Below are positions 36,144-45,475 of a stretch of DNA of 64,000 nucleotides, one piece after another; positions within the stretch are counted from its first letter, which is position 1; every line of letters starts with the position of its first letter. The notes beneath the pieces were generated by a model. It saw nothing but the letters and a program-made list of their open reading frames with translations. It was not told the origin of the DNA and ran no database searches. The translations under genes were made by a program, and so were the position numbers. This DNA comes from CAKAHY01 sp963522175 (GTDB taxonomy: Bacteria > Bacillota > Clostridia > Lachnospirales > Lachnospiraceae): contig CAUQXC010000002.1 in the NCBI GenBank assembly GCA_963522175.1, positions 124,001 to 188,000 on the forward strand, in the 5' to 3' direction.

Positions 36144-37574
36144 CTATATATCTGCACTGTAGTGCTTAATTTCCTGTGATTTTTCTACTAAACCAAGACC
36201 CTCTTCTATGCTTTCAATTTCTCCGAGCGCCTTAAGTTGCAATAAAATATTTCCGAGTGCGGATGCCTCAAAAGGTCCCGCCGTTACCGAAACTTCGAGT
36301 TTATTTGCTATAAGCTCGCAAAGCAGCTCGCTCTTTGCTCCTCCGCCTATAATGTGCAGTTTTTTGTACTTCTTATTTGTTCTCACCTCAACCGCTTTTT
36401 TAGTCTGTAAATATTTCTCTACAAGACTTTCATAAATAACTCTGAAATAATCCATATTGGTTTTCGGTAGGTTCTTTCCGTTTTTGGTGAGGTATTCGTT
36501 TATAGCAATCTTCGCTTCAACATCCGAAGCCGCAAAGCTCGGATCATCCATATCTATAAACAAATCGAAGTCCTTGTTATGCTCAAACGATTCCAGCACG
36601 TATTCATTGATATCGGAAAAATCTATTTTATGTCCTATATTTTTTTCAAGCTGTTCTTTATACTTTTCAAGCAAATACAAACCTGTAATATTTTTAAAAA
36701 GCAGGGTTGCGGAATCATAACCGAGTTCATTTGTAAGCGTACGTTTGTAAGCTTCTTTGCTTAAATCCGCCTCCTGTGCCCTCGCTCCCATCAAAGACCA
36801 TGTACCGCAGCTTAAAAACATATAATCATTATTTGTAAAAGCTTTAGTGAGCAACACCGCACTTGCCGTATCATGACCGCAAACCGAAACAACTTTGATA
36901 TCATACTTTCTGAGTTCTTCTATTTTTGAGTTTTTCGTGGTTCCGATTACGCTGCCCGCCTTTATTATATCCGGCAATATTTTTTCTTCTATACCGTAAG
37001 TTTTAAGTATTTTTTCACTGTACTGTCTGCTTGATAAGTCCATAATCTGAGATGTAGACCAGATTGTTTCCTCTCCGACCGCTTTACCGCACAAAAGATA
37101 AGCAACAAGATCCGGTAACATTAAAACTTTATCAATTTTGTCGTAGTCTTCCTTACTTTCTTTTCTGAGTGCTAAAAGTTGGAAAAGAGTATTAATACTC
37201 ATTATTTGAGTTCCCGTTGCAGTAAATATCTCTTCTTCGCTAAGCTTTTCCAAAGCACTCTTGAAACCTACGGAGTGTTTTGGATCTCTGTATGCTATGG
37301 GAGTGTCTATAAGTTTTCCGTCTAAATCCAAACATCCGAAATCCACGCCCCAAGTATCTATAGCAACACTTTCGATCTCATCGGCATGCTCTTTTACGGT
37401 GTCTGCTATGGTACTTATAAGCTTATCCCACTGCCATCTGAGTCTGCCTTTTTGCTTTTCAAGCTTATGAGCAAATCTCATAACCTCTTTAGTAATCAAG
37501 CAACCGTTTTCAACATAAGAAATGATTCCCCTGATAGAGGTGGCTCCCATATCTATCGCCAATACTTTCTTCAT
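36144..37574 (-). CDS. L-fuculokinase, RhaB-type FGGY kinase
   Basis: 476 residues of the FGGY carbohydrate kinases. N-terminal ATPase core AIDMGATSIRG, IDTWGVDFGCLDLDGKL, RDP, then CGHDTASAV, SCGTWSLMG and a C-terminal IIGGGAKSELLCELIAN. The sequence is closer to rhamnulokinase (RhaB) than to E. coli FucK, a frequent situation in Firmicute fucose operons. The operon makes L-fuculose the likely substrate. First gene of the operon. AGGAGG precedes the ATG. Confidence 0.88.
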   Translation of the reverse strand: MKKVLAIDMGATSIRGIISYVENGCLITKEVMRFAHKLEKQKGRLRWQWDKLISTIADTVKEHADEIESVAIDTWGVDFGCLDLDGKLIDTPIAYRDPKHSVGFKSALEKLSEEEIFTATGTQIMSINTLFQLLALRKESKEDYDKIDKVLMLPDLVAYLLCGKAVGEETIWSTSQIMDLSSRQYSEKILKTYGIEEKILPDIIKAGSVIGTTKNSKIEELRKYDIKVVSVCGHDTASAVLLTKAFTNNDYMFLSCGTWSLMGARAQEADLSKEAYKRTLTNELGYDSATLLFKNITGLYLLEKYKEQLEKNIGHKIDFSDINEYVLESFEHNKDFDLFIDMDDPSFAASDVEAKIAINEYLTKNGKNLPKTNMDYFRVIYESLVEKYLQTKKAVEVRTNKKYKKLHIIGGGAKSELLCELIANKLEVSVTAGPFEASALGNILLQLKALGEIESIEEGLGLVEKSQEIKHYSADI

Positions 37575-37592
37575 AAAACCTCCTTTAGTAAA

Positions 37593-37743
37593 TGTTCACA
37601 AAAATCGGTATCTGTTTTTGTGAATTATATCTAAATTACTAATATTCTACCATAATTTTAACTTTTTTTCTATACAGTCCATTTAAGTTGGCATTTTTTC
37701 TTAAAGTATGCTAAAATCAACCACAGATGTTCATGATTGTTCA
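37593..37743. promoter_or_regulatory. Divergent fucose/DeoR control region
   Basis: Between the kinase and the DeoR gene. A perfect inverted repeat TTCACAAAAA-N10-TTTTTGTGAA occupies 37595-37624, just downstream of TATAAT read toward the kinase. Three TGTTCA copies occur at 37593, 37728 and 37738, the last two with 10-base spacing. Toward the regulator, TTGGCA (37688-37693) and TAAAAT (37712-37717) have an 18-base spacer, and the TGTTCA pair follows the -10, suggesting autorepression. That DeoR binds these is inferred. Confidence 0.6.
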
Positions 37744-37800
37744 TCAATATCTATTTTAATTATTTTTTATGGAATGAAATTCTATAAAACAGGAGGAAAT

Positions 37801-38562
37801 ATGAATTATTTTGAACGAAAGGACAAGATTATTGAATTGCTCAAGAATACAGGCGGAACCTGTAATACCAACTATATGTCCAAAAAACTGTTTTCTTCAC
37901 GCTCAACAATACGAAGGGATTTGCTCGCCCTTGAAGAAGAAGGGATAATACAAAGGCAACACGGCAGCATTAAGCTTATACTTGAATCCGCATCCGAAAC
38001 CTCCGCAACTGTGAGAACAATGGTCAACAGGGATAAAAAAATCATTATAGCCAAGCTTGCAAGAGAGTTTATTAAAGATAATATGGTTATTTTTCTCGAC
38101 TCCTCTTCCACGGTAAGCAATCTTGTTCCCATACTGCTTCAGTTTAAAGACCTGACAGTTATAACAAACGGGCTTAATATAGCCACTCAGCTTGTAAATT
38201 CGGGAAATATCAAGTGTTATATATGTCCGGGCATACTTAAAAACAAGTCCATGTCCATTGTGGGGGAGTACGCCTCCGAATTTCTAAATGATTTCAGAGC
38301 GGATCTGGCTTTCATTTCGACAAAAGCCATTCTGCCCGACGGTCCCTTTGAAGGGGATGATTCTCAGGCTCTTTGCAAAAGGCGTATGATAGCGAATTCA
38401 AACAAAACCATACTCCTGTGTGATAATACAAAAGAATTCGCCCTTGCCTACTTCAAATTATGCTCATATTCGGATATTGACGTGCTGATAAGCAATGATG
38501 AGCTGTCTTTAAAGCTGAGAAACGAGCTGGAAAAGAATTCGTGCAGGTTAATGATACCGTAG
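37801..38562 (+). CDS. DeoR-family transcriptional regulator of the fucose operon
   Basis: 253 residues from the ATG at 37801, which directly follows AGGAGGAAAT. A longer in-frame start at 37708 would include a non-family leader. N-terminal DeoR helix-turn-helix (ERKDKIIELLKNTGG, SRSTIRRDLLALEEEGIIQRQHG). The C-terminal sugar-phosphate sensor domain contains FLDSSSTVSNLVPIL, LTVITNGLNIA and CPGILKNKSMSIVGEYA. Members usually respond to phosphorylated sugars. Fuculose-1-phosphate is the likely inducer from context. It is one of only two plus-strand genes. Confidence 0.9.
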   Translation: MNYFERKDKIIELLKNTGGTCNTNYMSKKLFSSRSTIRRDLLALEEEGIIQRQHGSIKLILESASETSATVRTMVNRDKKIIIAKLAREFIKDNMVIFLDSSSTVSNLVPILLQFKDLTVITNGLNIATQLVNSGNIKCYICPGILKNKSMSIVGEYASEFLNDFRADLAFISTKAILPDGPFEGDDSQALCKRRMIANSNKTILLCDNTKEFALAYFKLCSYSDIDVLISNDELSLKLRNELEKNSCRLMIP

Positions 38563-38723
38563 ATGGGGGAAATAAAAAATACCGATTCATATTTGATATA
38601 AACACCAATTTTTTGAATAAATATAGAATAGGCAGGAACCGAATTTTATGGTGTTTTGCGGTATAAACATATCATCTTTGAGACTATGAAAAAGGCTATA
38701 AATAAAAATCTTCTATGATGATA

Positions 38724-38759
38724 AAGGGCGGAAATCTTTTAAATAGGATTTTCACCCTT
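38724..38759 (+). terminator. Hairpin between DeoR gene and accessory patch
   Basis: AAGGGCGGAAATC pairs with GATTTTCACCCTT (two G-T pairs) and is followed by GTTATATATA. It lies 160 bases after the DeoR stop and may act in both directions. The rest of 38563-38852 shows no gene. Confidence 0.5.
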
Positions 38760-38852
38760 GTTATATATAACAGTTAAAATATGGTGAATAATATCCCGGT
38801 TATCGCCCGGTAAATGGTCTTCAAATCTGTCGCAAATGCTTTCCTGTCTTTA

Positions 38853-39458
38853 TCAGGTACATATTTTAACTTCAGGATTCTCCTCAATTACCCCTTCAAT
38901 CAGCTCCGTAAGGCTTTCCGCCGCATAAATTACTTTATCAGGATCATGGATAAAGCAAATAATCTGTCCTTCTTTTCCCTCTGTATTCGGATCAAAATCA
39001 AGCATCAGAAAACAACTGTCACAGTACTCGGCAAAAGGAATCCATTTTGTATTAAATAGATAAGGTTTTATCCTGCTGTCTTTCATCTTTTCAATATCTT
39101 CACTTGTAAAATGATTCGGAAATTCACTTAAGAAAGCATCCCTGTTTTGAAAATATTTTTTTAACTTTTCTATTGCATCAAGGCTCATAAGATTGAATGC
39201 CATCTCCCTTTCATCTATAACGCAAGGTAATATGCTTAAATATTTACTTCCGTTTTTATACCTGTACAGCTCTTTTACATCTTCAGTCAAAGTTATACCG
39301 AATTTCTCCTCAAAAGTGGATATCTCTTCTTCGGATGCCCCGGATATTTCCCGGTAATCGTCAATGTATTCTTCTTCCACGGGATCGTCCAAATCCCATT
39401 GCTCATAATTTTCGCAAATGTAATCTTCTATCTTTTTTATCTCATTACTTATCTGCAT
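38853..39458 (-). CDS. SUKH (SMI1/KNR4) family protein, likely immunity protein
   Basis: 201 residues from the ATG at 39458, which has GGGGGA upstream. SUKH pattern: GASEEEISTFEEKFGITLTEDVKELYRYKNG, then a beta-rich part and WIPFAEYCDSCFLMLDFDPNTEG, ending FIHDPDKVIYAAESLTELIEGVIEE. SUKH proteins commonly neutralise polymorphic contact-dependent or secreted toxins. No toxin gene is visible beside it. It follows the broken ankyrin gene by 20 bases and is part of a small accessory patch. Confidence 0.82.
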   Translation of the reverse strand: MQISNEIKKIEDYICENYEQWDLDDPVEEEYIDDYREISGASEEEISTFEEKFGITLTEDVKELYRYKNGSKYLSILPCVIDEREMAFNLMSLDAIEKLKKYFQNRDAFLSEFPNHFTSEDIEKMKDSRIKPYLFNTKWIPFAEYCDSCFLMLDFDPNTEGKEGQIICFIHDPDKVIYAAESLTELIEGVIEENPEVKICT

Positions 39459-39478
39459 AACTTCCCCCATTACTCTAT

Positions 39479-39936
39479 TTATTCATATTCGCCTTCAATT
39501 ATTTTTTGCATATATGCCGACATATCATTTACAAATTCCTCAAAACCGCCAATGTCATTCATTTCTTCATGCTCTATATCATAGAAAACCACCTTTTTCG
39601 TTTTAGGATTCCATACTATGTAGATATCGTCATAATCTCCCGTCTGCTTAGATATACGATTCTTATATTTTTTTCCATATAAAGCCTGTTCAAATGCCTC
39701 TGTCTTTACCTCATTTACACAGTTCACCTTTGTACCATGTTCTGCAAAATACCTGATAACAGCTTCGTCACAATACCTTACAGCAAGCAGAAATGCCGAA
39801 TTACCTTTTACATTCAGATTTACATCTTTTCCCACCGGCCATTTTACAGAATCAAAGCCTTCCATAATTAGGGCAATGTCTAAGGGCGACAGGGCGGCAT
39901 ACTTACCTATGCAAAAATTGATTACTCCGGATTTAT
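39479..39936 (-). pseudogene. 5'-truncated ankyrin-repeat gene with SUKH-like tail
   Basis: An ATG at 39865 gives 128 residues, but the same frame stays open upstream without an ATG and still reads as ankyrin sequence (FCIGKYAALSPLDIALIMEGF), so the ATG is internal. The ankyrin part has NSAFLLAVRYCDEAVIRYFAEHGTKVN. After about residue 68 it changes to YIVWNPKTKKVVFYDIEH and GGFEEFVNDMSAYM, resembling the end of SUKH immunity proteins. This suggests an internal deletion or fusion. Similarity fades at about 39930-39937, where transposase sequence starts on the other strand. Probably a broken immunity-type gene. Confidence 0.6.
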
Positions 39937-40242
39937 GAATGTAACTGCTCGAGCGCCCTTCATCTGATTCCTGATTTCCTAAAATTACAGCAGGTATTTA
40001 TCTGTATTGATTACACTATGGTTACAAAGTTTGACAGGAAATTTGAAAATGTCTCCACTATATTTGACCATGCTGTCCACAACGGTTCCAACTATCTCAA
40101 CGGGTACTGCTTTGTAGACCTGATGCTCTGTATCCAAGTCCGGAAGCATGATAAAATCTCTTACCTTGCTGTTCCTTTGGGATACAGGATATGGCATAAA
40201 ACGGAATCAAAACAGGAACTCTCAATTTCTTTTTGTCGATAA
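39937..40242 (+). pseudogene. Transposase remnant (DDE type), both ends missing
   Basis: The open frame reads NCSSSALHLIPDFLKLQQ, FICIDYTMVTKFDRKFENV, STIFDHAVHNGSNYLNGYCF and ISYLAVPLGYRIWHK, which I recognise as the middle of a DDE transposase common in clostridia. The first catalytic block, usually IDDTMV, is changed to IDYTMV. There is no upstream start and it stops at 40242, about 100 residues in. No terminal inverted repeats are visible. It is an old insertion scar that cut the ankyrin gene. Confidence 0.65.
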
Positions 40243-40261
40243 CACCTATTATGTGTAACTT

Positions 40262-41821
40262 TTATTTCTCAGCTTCCTGCACAATCAACACCTCCGGTTC
40301 ATCATCCGGTCCGTCTTCCATTCTAAGCACCTCAATTTTTGCTTCCTTATTCTGAGCTATAGACAAAGTAAAGCTCATGCCGTATTCTATGTACCCTATA
40401 ATCTCTTCCCGACTGCCCTTCTTTACCCATATTATATCCATTTCCTCACCCCAGCCTACCTTACCGGGACTTTTGACCTGCACATATATAGGCTCGTCAT
40501 ACATAGTCAGTTTGTAGGAAACATCCCGCTCAAGTTCGGTTCTCCCCGTTTCTGTAACACTCAGCTCATCCTTCACATCCGTTGAAATTTCCTTTAATCG
40601 TTTAATTCTGTCCGTATATTTCGGAGCATACGTCATCTCAAAGTTTTGTATGGTTTTATCACTGTCAGCATAGACTTTCACTCCAAATCCGAAACCGCAC
40701 AAAGGATCCCAAAAACCGTACATTCCGTGAACTCCATAGCCGTAAGCGTAATCTCCCCTTTTACGATTCGCAAAAAGCTCAAAATCAACATCTAAAATCC
40801 CTTTTCCGGATTCCGTCTTCAAATTTACAACATACCATTTAGGAGCGGATTTCCCTTGATAATTCCAAAGAATACAGGATATTTTCTTACCTTCCTTTGT
40901 CAGTGTAATCTCCGCTCTTTTTTCATCTTTTTTAAGATTTTCCGCATGTTCCCAACCGTTTGACATAAGTTCATCGAGAGGAAAAGGCATTTGATATAAA
41001 GAACCGTCCAGCTTAAAAATATAGTCGTCTATAGAATCTCCCATCATAAGCGGTCTGCTGTACTCACCCCAATTATCTTCATGACAAAACTCCCCCTGAG
41101 CAAAAGTCATTCCTTCAGGCTCTACGGGAACAACAAGCATACAATCTGTACTGTATCCACCGAATATACTTTTATCATTCTTGTGAAGTTTCAGTTCCAC
41201 CTTTTCTATATACCCACGAAGAGCGGGAATATACGTTTTGTATCTTACTGTGAGCTTCCCGTCTTCCCCCGCTATAAAAATCCAGTCGGTAAACTCGCTA
41301 AAGTATTCACTTCCTGTTCTTGAATATCTCGGAAGCTCAAATATCTCTTCAGATTCGACATAATATCTTTTGTTTTCTAAAAAATAGCTCCATACATCGG
41401 TCATTTCAATTTCAGAGGCTCCCGCCATTTCAAGCACAAGCTTGGCATTTTCACGATTTATAAGTTTTTTATCGTTTTCAAAAGTAACATACTCTCCAAG
41501 TCTGTCTTTAATAATTTTCTCATACTCTTCTTCATTTAAAGCTTCAAGAAACCATGCCTGTTTTTCTACGGTATCCAGCACCCCTCCTTTTCCTACCCTA
41601 TTGGATGCGGAGCCGTGAGATGCATGAAGAGTCTGAATAAGCCATTTAAGTTCTTCAATATCCGATTCCGACAGCTCATTTTCCTTGCTTTCATACTCCG
41701 TATACCTGTTTTTTACAAATATATCTTTTGTTTCCTCGACTTTTTGTCCATTTATCAAACTGCAGGAAAGCAGGGCGCCTGCACATATTGTAAAGGCTGC
41801 AAGTATAAGTATTCTTCTCAT
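40262..41821 (-). CDS. Large lipoprotein of unknown function
   Basis: 519 residues with a lipoprotein signal ending LLSCS (Cys near residue 20). No known domain recognised. The mature part is soluble and mixed, with Trp/Tyr/Gly-rich beta segments (GDYAYGYGVHGMYGFWDPLCGFGFG) and a C-terminal GYIEYGMSFTLSIAQNKEAKIEVL. An early segment, SESDIEELKWLIQTLHASHGSASNR split after a few residues, is helical. It stands between the accessory patch and uvrB and ends 20 bases from the transposase remnant on the other strand. Confidence 0.75.
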   Translation of the reverse strand: MRRILILAAFTICAGALLSCSLINGQKVEETKDIFVKNRYTEYESKENELSESDIEELKWLIQTLHASHGSASNRVGKGGVLDTVEKQAWFLEALNEEEYEKIIKDRLGEYVTFENDKKLINRENAKLVLEMAGASEIEMTDVWSYFLENKRYYVESEEIFELPRYSRTGSEYFSEFTDWIFIAGEDGKLTVRYKTYIPALRGYIEKVELKLHKNDKSIFGGYSTDCMLVVPVEPEGMTFAQGEFCHEDNWGEYSRPLMMGDSIDDYIFKLDGSLYQMPFPLDELMSNGWEHAENLKKDEKRAEITLTKEGKKISCILWNYQGKSAPKWYVVNLKTESGKGILDVDFELFANRKRGDYAYGYGVHGMYGFWDPLCGFGFGVKVYADSDKTIQNFEMTYAPKYTDRIKRLKEISTDVKDELSVTETGRTELERDVSYKLTMYDEPIYVQVKSPGKVGWGEEMDIIWVKKGSREEIIGYIEYGMSFTLSIAQNKEAKIEVLRMEDGPDDEPEVLIVQEAEK

Positions 41822-41956
41822 TTTTTACCCCTCCGATACCATAGGATAGTGTCATGTAATTCAGATTTTAATTACTATAGAAAATATAATTTTTATAAAC
41901 TCATCATAACATAGAGAAATACTATTCTCAATACGCTTTAACAAGATATTCACATC

Positions 41957-41996
41957 AAAAAAGGACTGAAGACAGAAAATTTTCTGCTGTCAGTCC
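41957..41996 (-). terminator. Rho-independent terminator after uvrB
   Basis: Minus-strand arms GGACTGACAGCAGAAAA and TTTTCTGTCTTCAGTCC nearly fully pair (one or two mismatches), followed by TTTTTT. It lies 20 bases after the uvrB stop. Confidence 0.9.
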
Positions 41997-42016
41997 GTTT
42001 TACAATACGTTCTCGC

Positions 42017-43999
42017 CTACTCCGCTTCGTAAATCATCTTTTTGACTTCCGTCATTCGGTCTCTTAAGATCGCCGCTTCCTCAAAATTAAGCTCTGCCGC
42101 GGCTTTTTGCATCTGCTTTTCAAGCTCTCTTGCCAGTTTTTTAAGCTCTGCAAGATCCATAGATTCAGGGTCTTTTCTCCATGTTTTCTCATCCTCTATG
42201 GCAACCCTTGAAATGGCAATAAGGTCTCTTACCGCCTTCTTGATTGTTGTAGGAGTTATTCCGTGTTCCTCGTTATAGGCTTCCTGCACGGCTCTACGTC
42301 TGTAGGTCTCATCCATAGCCCTTTTCATGGAGTCGGTAATCCTGTCGGCATACATTATTACCCTTCCTTCACTGTTTCTCGCCGCTCTTCCTATGGTCTG
42401 TATAAGAGAGGTTTCGCTTCTCAAAAAGCCCTCTTTATCGGCATCCAATATTGCGACAAGTCCTATTTCCGGTATATCAAGTCCTTCCCTGAGGAGATTT
42501 ATTCCTATAAGAACATCAAACACATCAAGGCGCATATCTCTTATTATCTTTGCTCTTTCAAGAGTATCTATATCGGAATGAAGGTATTTTACTCTTATTC
42601 CTATTTCTTTCATGTAATCCGTCAAATCTTCAGCCATTTTCTTGGTTAAAGTGGTGATAAGCACTTTATTTTTCTTATCAACTTCCTTATTTACTTCCGA
42701 AATAAGATCATCTATCTGCCCCTCTATTTTTCTGACTTCAACTGTAGGATCCAAAAGTCCCGTAGGTCTTATAATCTGCTCAGCTCTGAAAAGCTCATGT
42801 TCCTGTTCGTACACGTTAGGGGTAGCCGAAACAAAAAGCATTTGGTCTATCTTGCTTTCGAATTCTTCAAAATTAAGAGGACGATTATCAAGGGCAGAGG
42901 GCAATCTGAAGCCGTATTCTACTAGAGTTGTCTTTCTCGAACGGTCTCCTGCATACATTCCCCTTATCTGCGGTATGGTTATATGGGATTCATCCACAAT
43001 GATCAAAAACTCATCTTTAAAATAATCTATCAGAGTGCAGGGAGGTTCTCCCGGCGCCGAACCCGTAAGATGTCTTGAATAGTTTTCTATACCCGAGCAA
43101 AATCCGGTTTCTTTCATCATTTCGACATCAAAATGGCTTCTTTCGTCTATTCTTTGTGCTTCGATAAGTTTTTCTTCGGATTTAAAGTAGGCAACTCTTT
43201 CATCACATTCCTTAAGTATATTTTCCGCCGCAATCATAAGTTTCTCGGGCGGAACAACATAGTGAGATGCCGGAAAGACCACCATATGGGCAAGCTCCGC
43301 CACAGCCTCACCTGTCAAGGTGTCTATTTGACTTATTTTTTCCACCTCGTCCCCGAAAAATTCCACTCTGTAGGCTTCCTTTGATGAATATACCGGAAAA
43401 ATCTCAAGAATATCTCCTCTTACTCTGAACGCACCTCGCTTAAAGTCAAGGTCATTTCTTGCATATTGCATATCTATAAGCTTATGAATCACCTCATCTC
43501 TGTCTTTTTCCATTCCGGGTCTTAAGGAAACAACCATTTTTTGATAATCTATAGGGCTTCCAAGACCGTAAATACACGAAACCGAGGCGACAATAATAAC
43601 ATCGCTTCTTTCCGCCAAAGCCGCCGTGGCACTGTGTCTCAGCTTATCTATCTCATCATTTATGGAGCTGTCCTTTTCTATATAGGTATCCGTACTCGGG
43701 ACGTATGCCTCGGGCTGGTAGTAATCGTAATAGGATACAAAGTATTCGACCGCATTTTCAGGAAAAAACTCCTTGAATTCTCCGTAAAGCTGAGCCGCCA
43801 AGGTCTTGTTATGGGCAATTATAAGAGTCGGTTTGCCAAGCTCCTTTATTATATTCGCCATAGTAAAGGTTTTTCCCGAACCGGTCGCACCGAGAAGAGT
43901 TTGAAACTGATTTCCCTCTCTAAAACCCTTTACAAGCTTTTCTATTGCCTGCGGTTGATCACCCGTAGGCGCAAACTCACTGTGTAGCTTAAATTCCAT
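42017..43999 (-). CDS. uvrB: Excinuclease ABC subunit B
   Basis: 660 residues, the normal length. Walker A LLGATGSGKTFTMANI, the beta-hairpin region YYDYYQPEAYVPSTDTYIEK, DE-type motif DESH, helicase motifs QTIGRAARNSEGRVIMYAD, and the C-terminal UVR coiled motif ELNFEEAAILRDRM that contacts UvrC. UvrB verifies DNA damage handed over by UvrA in nucleotide excision repair. It starts 26 bases after mtaB. Confidence 0.97.
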   Translation of the reverse strand: MEFKLHSEFAPTGDQPQAIEKLVKGFREGNQFQTLLGATGSGKTFTMANIIKELGKPTLIIAHNKTLAAQLYGEFKEFFPENAVEYFVSYYDYYQPEAYVPSTDTYIEKDSSINDEIDKLRHSATAALAERSDVIIVASVSCIYGLGSPIDYQKMVVSLRPGMEKDRDEVIHKLIDMQYARNDLDFKRGAFRVRGDILEIFPVYSSKEAYRVEFFGDEVEKISQIDTLTGEAVAELAHMVVFPASHYVVPPEKLMIAAENILKECDERVAYFKSEEKLIEAQRIDERSHFDVEMMKETGFCSGIENYSRHLTGSAPGEPPCTLIDYFKDEFLIIVDESHITIPQIRGMYAGDRSRKTTLVEYGFRLPSALDNRPLNFEEFESKIDQMLFVSATPNVYEQEHELFRAEQIIRPTGLLDPTVEVRKIEGQIDDLISEVNKEVDKKNKVLITTLTKKMAEDLTDYMKEIGIRVKYLHSDIDTLERAKIIRDMRLDVFDVLIGINLLREGLDIPEIGLVAILDADKEGFLRSETSLIQTIGRAARNSEGRVIMYADRITDSMKRAMDETYRRRAVQEAYNEEHGITPTTIKKAVRDLIAISRVAIEDEKTWRKDPESMDLAELKKLARELEKQMQKAAAELNFEEAAILRDRMTEVKKMIYEAE

Positions 44000-44025
44000 T
44001 TTTCTCCTTTCCCGAACCTATCCGA

Positions 44026-45369
44026 TTATCGGTCAAGTTCAAATATAGGCATTAACAATATATCCTCGGTGAGCAGCCTTTCAACCTCACCTCTTGCAAG
44101 TCTGTTATTGTAAATACTTATATCACCCTCTATAGGAACGGCAATCCTCACGTATTCCTTTGTATGTCCTACGGCAAAGCTTTTTCCTTCAAAAGTAAGT
44201 TCCTCTTCTATGAGAATTTCCTCTTCTTTACCTATTCGAAGTTTTCTGAACTCATCGGACATAAGTTTGTTCACATTTGCCAAATCCTTTGCCCGCTTTG
44301 CCTTCTCTTTTTGTGTCAGCTTGTCCGGCATTTTTGCCGCCTTTGTACCCTCTCTTACGGAATACGGGAAGATATGCATTTCATAAAACCCTATATTTTT
44401 CACAAAATTTTTGCTTTCTTCAAAGTCTGACTCGCTTTCACCCGGAAAGCCCACTATGACGTCGGTTGTAATCGCCGGACTTTCATAATAGCGTCTTATC
44501 AGATCCACGCCCTGTTTGAATTCGGCACTCGTATACTGTCTGTTCATATTCTTTAAAGTTTTATCACAACCGCTTTGTAAGGACAAGTGAAAATGAGGGC
44601 AAAACTGCTTTACTTCCTTTATTCCGCCTAAAAACTCCTCCGTAATGATTCTCGGCTCCAAGGAACCTATCCTTATTCTGTCTATTCCTTCGACCCCTGC
44701 CAAGAGCTTTATAAGCTTCAGTAAAGAATCCGTTTCTTCTTTTAAATCCGTTCCGTAAGACGATAAGTGAATACCCGTAAGTACAATTTCCCTGAAACCG
44801 TTTTTTGCCAGTTCGGAAACTTCATTTAAAATGTCATCCGCTTTCCTGCTTCTTACCCTGCCCCTTGTGTAGGGAATTATGCAGTAGGAACAAAATTGAT
44901 TGCAGCCGTCCTGAACCTTTATAAAGGCTCTTGTATGCTTTGCAATTTCACTTACGGACAGCTCCTCATATTCATTGGTTTTATTTATATCTATAATGTA
45001 TCTGTCTTTTTCCTCTACGGCATTTTCTTCATAATATTTATCTATAATGGATACTATGTCCTTCTTCATATTGTTTCCGACTATAATATCTATTTTATTG
45101 TCTTCTTTAAGCTTGTCAGCCGCCGACTGCACATAACATCCGACCGCAACTATTATAGCATCCGGATTTTCCGCCTTTGCTTTATGCAAAAGCTGTCTCG
45201 ATTTCTTGTCCGCCACATTGGTAACGGAACAGGTATTTATTATATAAATATCGGATTTTTGAGAAAAATCAAGTATCTCATAACCCGCTTTTCTCATCAA
45301 TTCCTGCATGGCTTCGGTTTCATATATATTGACCTTACAGCCCAGAGTGTGAAAAGCTGCACTTCTCAT
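44026..45369 (-). CDS. mtaB: tRNA N6-threonylcarbamoyladenosine (t6A37) methylthiotransferase MtaB
   Basis: 447 residues in three parts. An N-terminal MTTase Fe-S domain (TLGCKVNIYETEAMQELM, NTCSVTNVADKKSR, AVGCYVQS). A radical SAM core with GCNQFCSYCIIPYTRGRVRS (CxxxCxxC). A C-terminal TRAM domain. The NIYETE variant of the first motif fits MtaB (YqeV) rather than MiaB. It adds the methylthio group to t6A37, giving ms2t6A. Confidence 0.94.
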   Translation of the reverse strand: MRSAAFHTLGCKVNIYETEAMQELMRKAGYEILDFSQKSDIYIINTCSVTNVADKKSRQLLHKAKAENPDAIIVAVGCYVQSAADKLKEDNKIDIIVGNNMKKDIVSIIDKYYEENAVEEKDRYIIDINKTNEYEELSVSEIAKHTRAFIKVQDGCNQFCSYCIIPYTRGRVRSRKADDILNEVSELAKNGFREIVLTGIHLSSYGTDLKEETDSLLKLIKLLAGVEGIDRIRIGSLEPRIITEEFLGGIKEVKQFCPHFHLSLQSGCDKTLKNMNRQYTSAEFKQGVDLIRRYYESPAITTDVIVGFPGESESDFEESKNFVKNIGFYEMHIFPYSVREGTKAAKMPDKLTQKEKAKRAKDLANVNKLMSDEFRKLRIGKEEEILIEEELTFEGKSFAVGHTKEYVRIAVPIEGDISIYNNRLARGEVERLLTEDILLMPIFELDR

Positions 45370-45408
45370 CTTTGTTTTCCTTTTCTAATAATTTTCTTCT
45401 TATTTTTA

Positions 45409-45437
45409 TTGACTTTATATGATTTTATATGTAGGAT
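45409..45437 (+). promoter_or_regulatory. Promoter of HPr-like gene
   Basis: TTGACT (45409-45414) and TAGGAT (45432-45437) on the plus strand with a 17-base spacer, about 38 bases before the start codon. Divergent from mtaB. Confidence 0.55.
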
Positions 45438-45475
45438 ATACGTGTATATATACATTTTTCAAGGAGGACGTTACA

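Noticed and set aside
39876..39920. Plus-strand frame reading GDRAAYLP as the 5' part of the transposase
   Set aside because: The opposite strand gives a coherent ankyrin repeat through the same bases, so transposase sequence is accepted only from about 39937.
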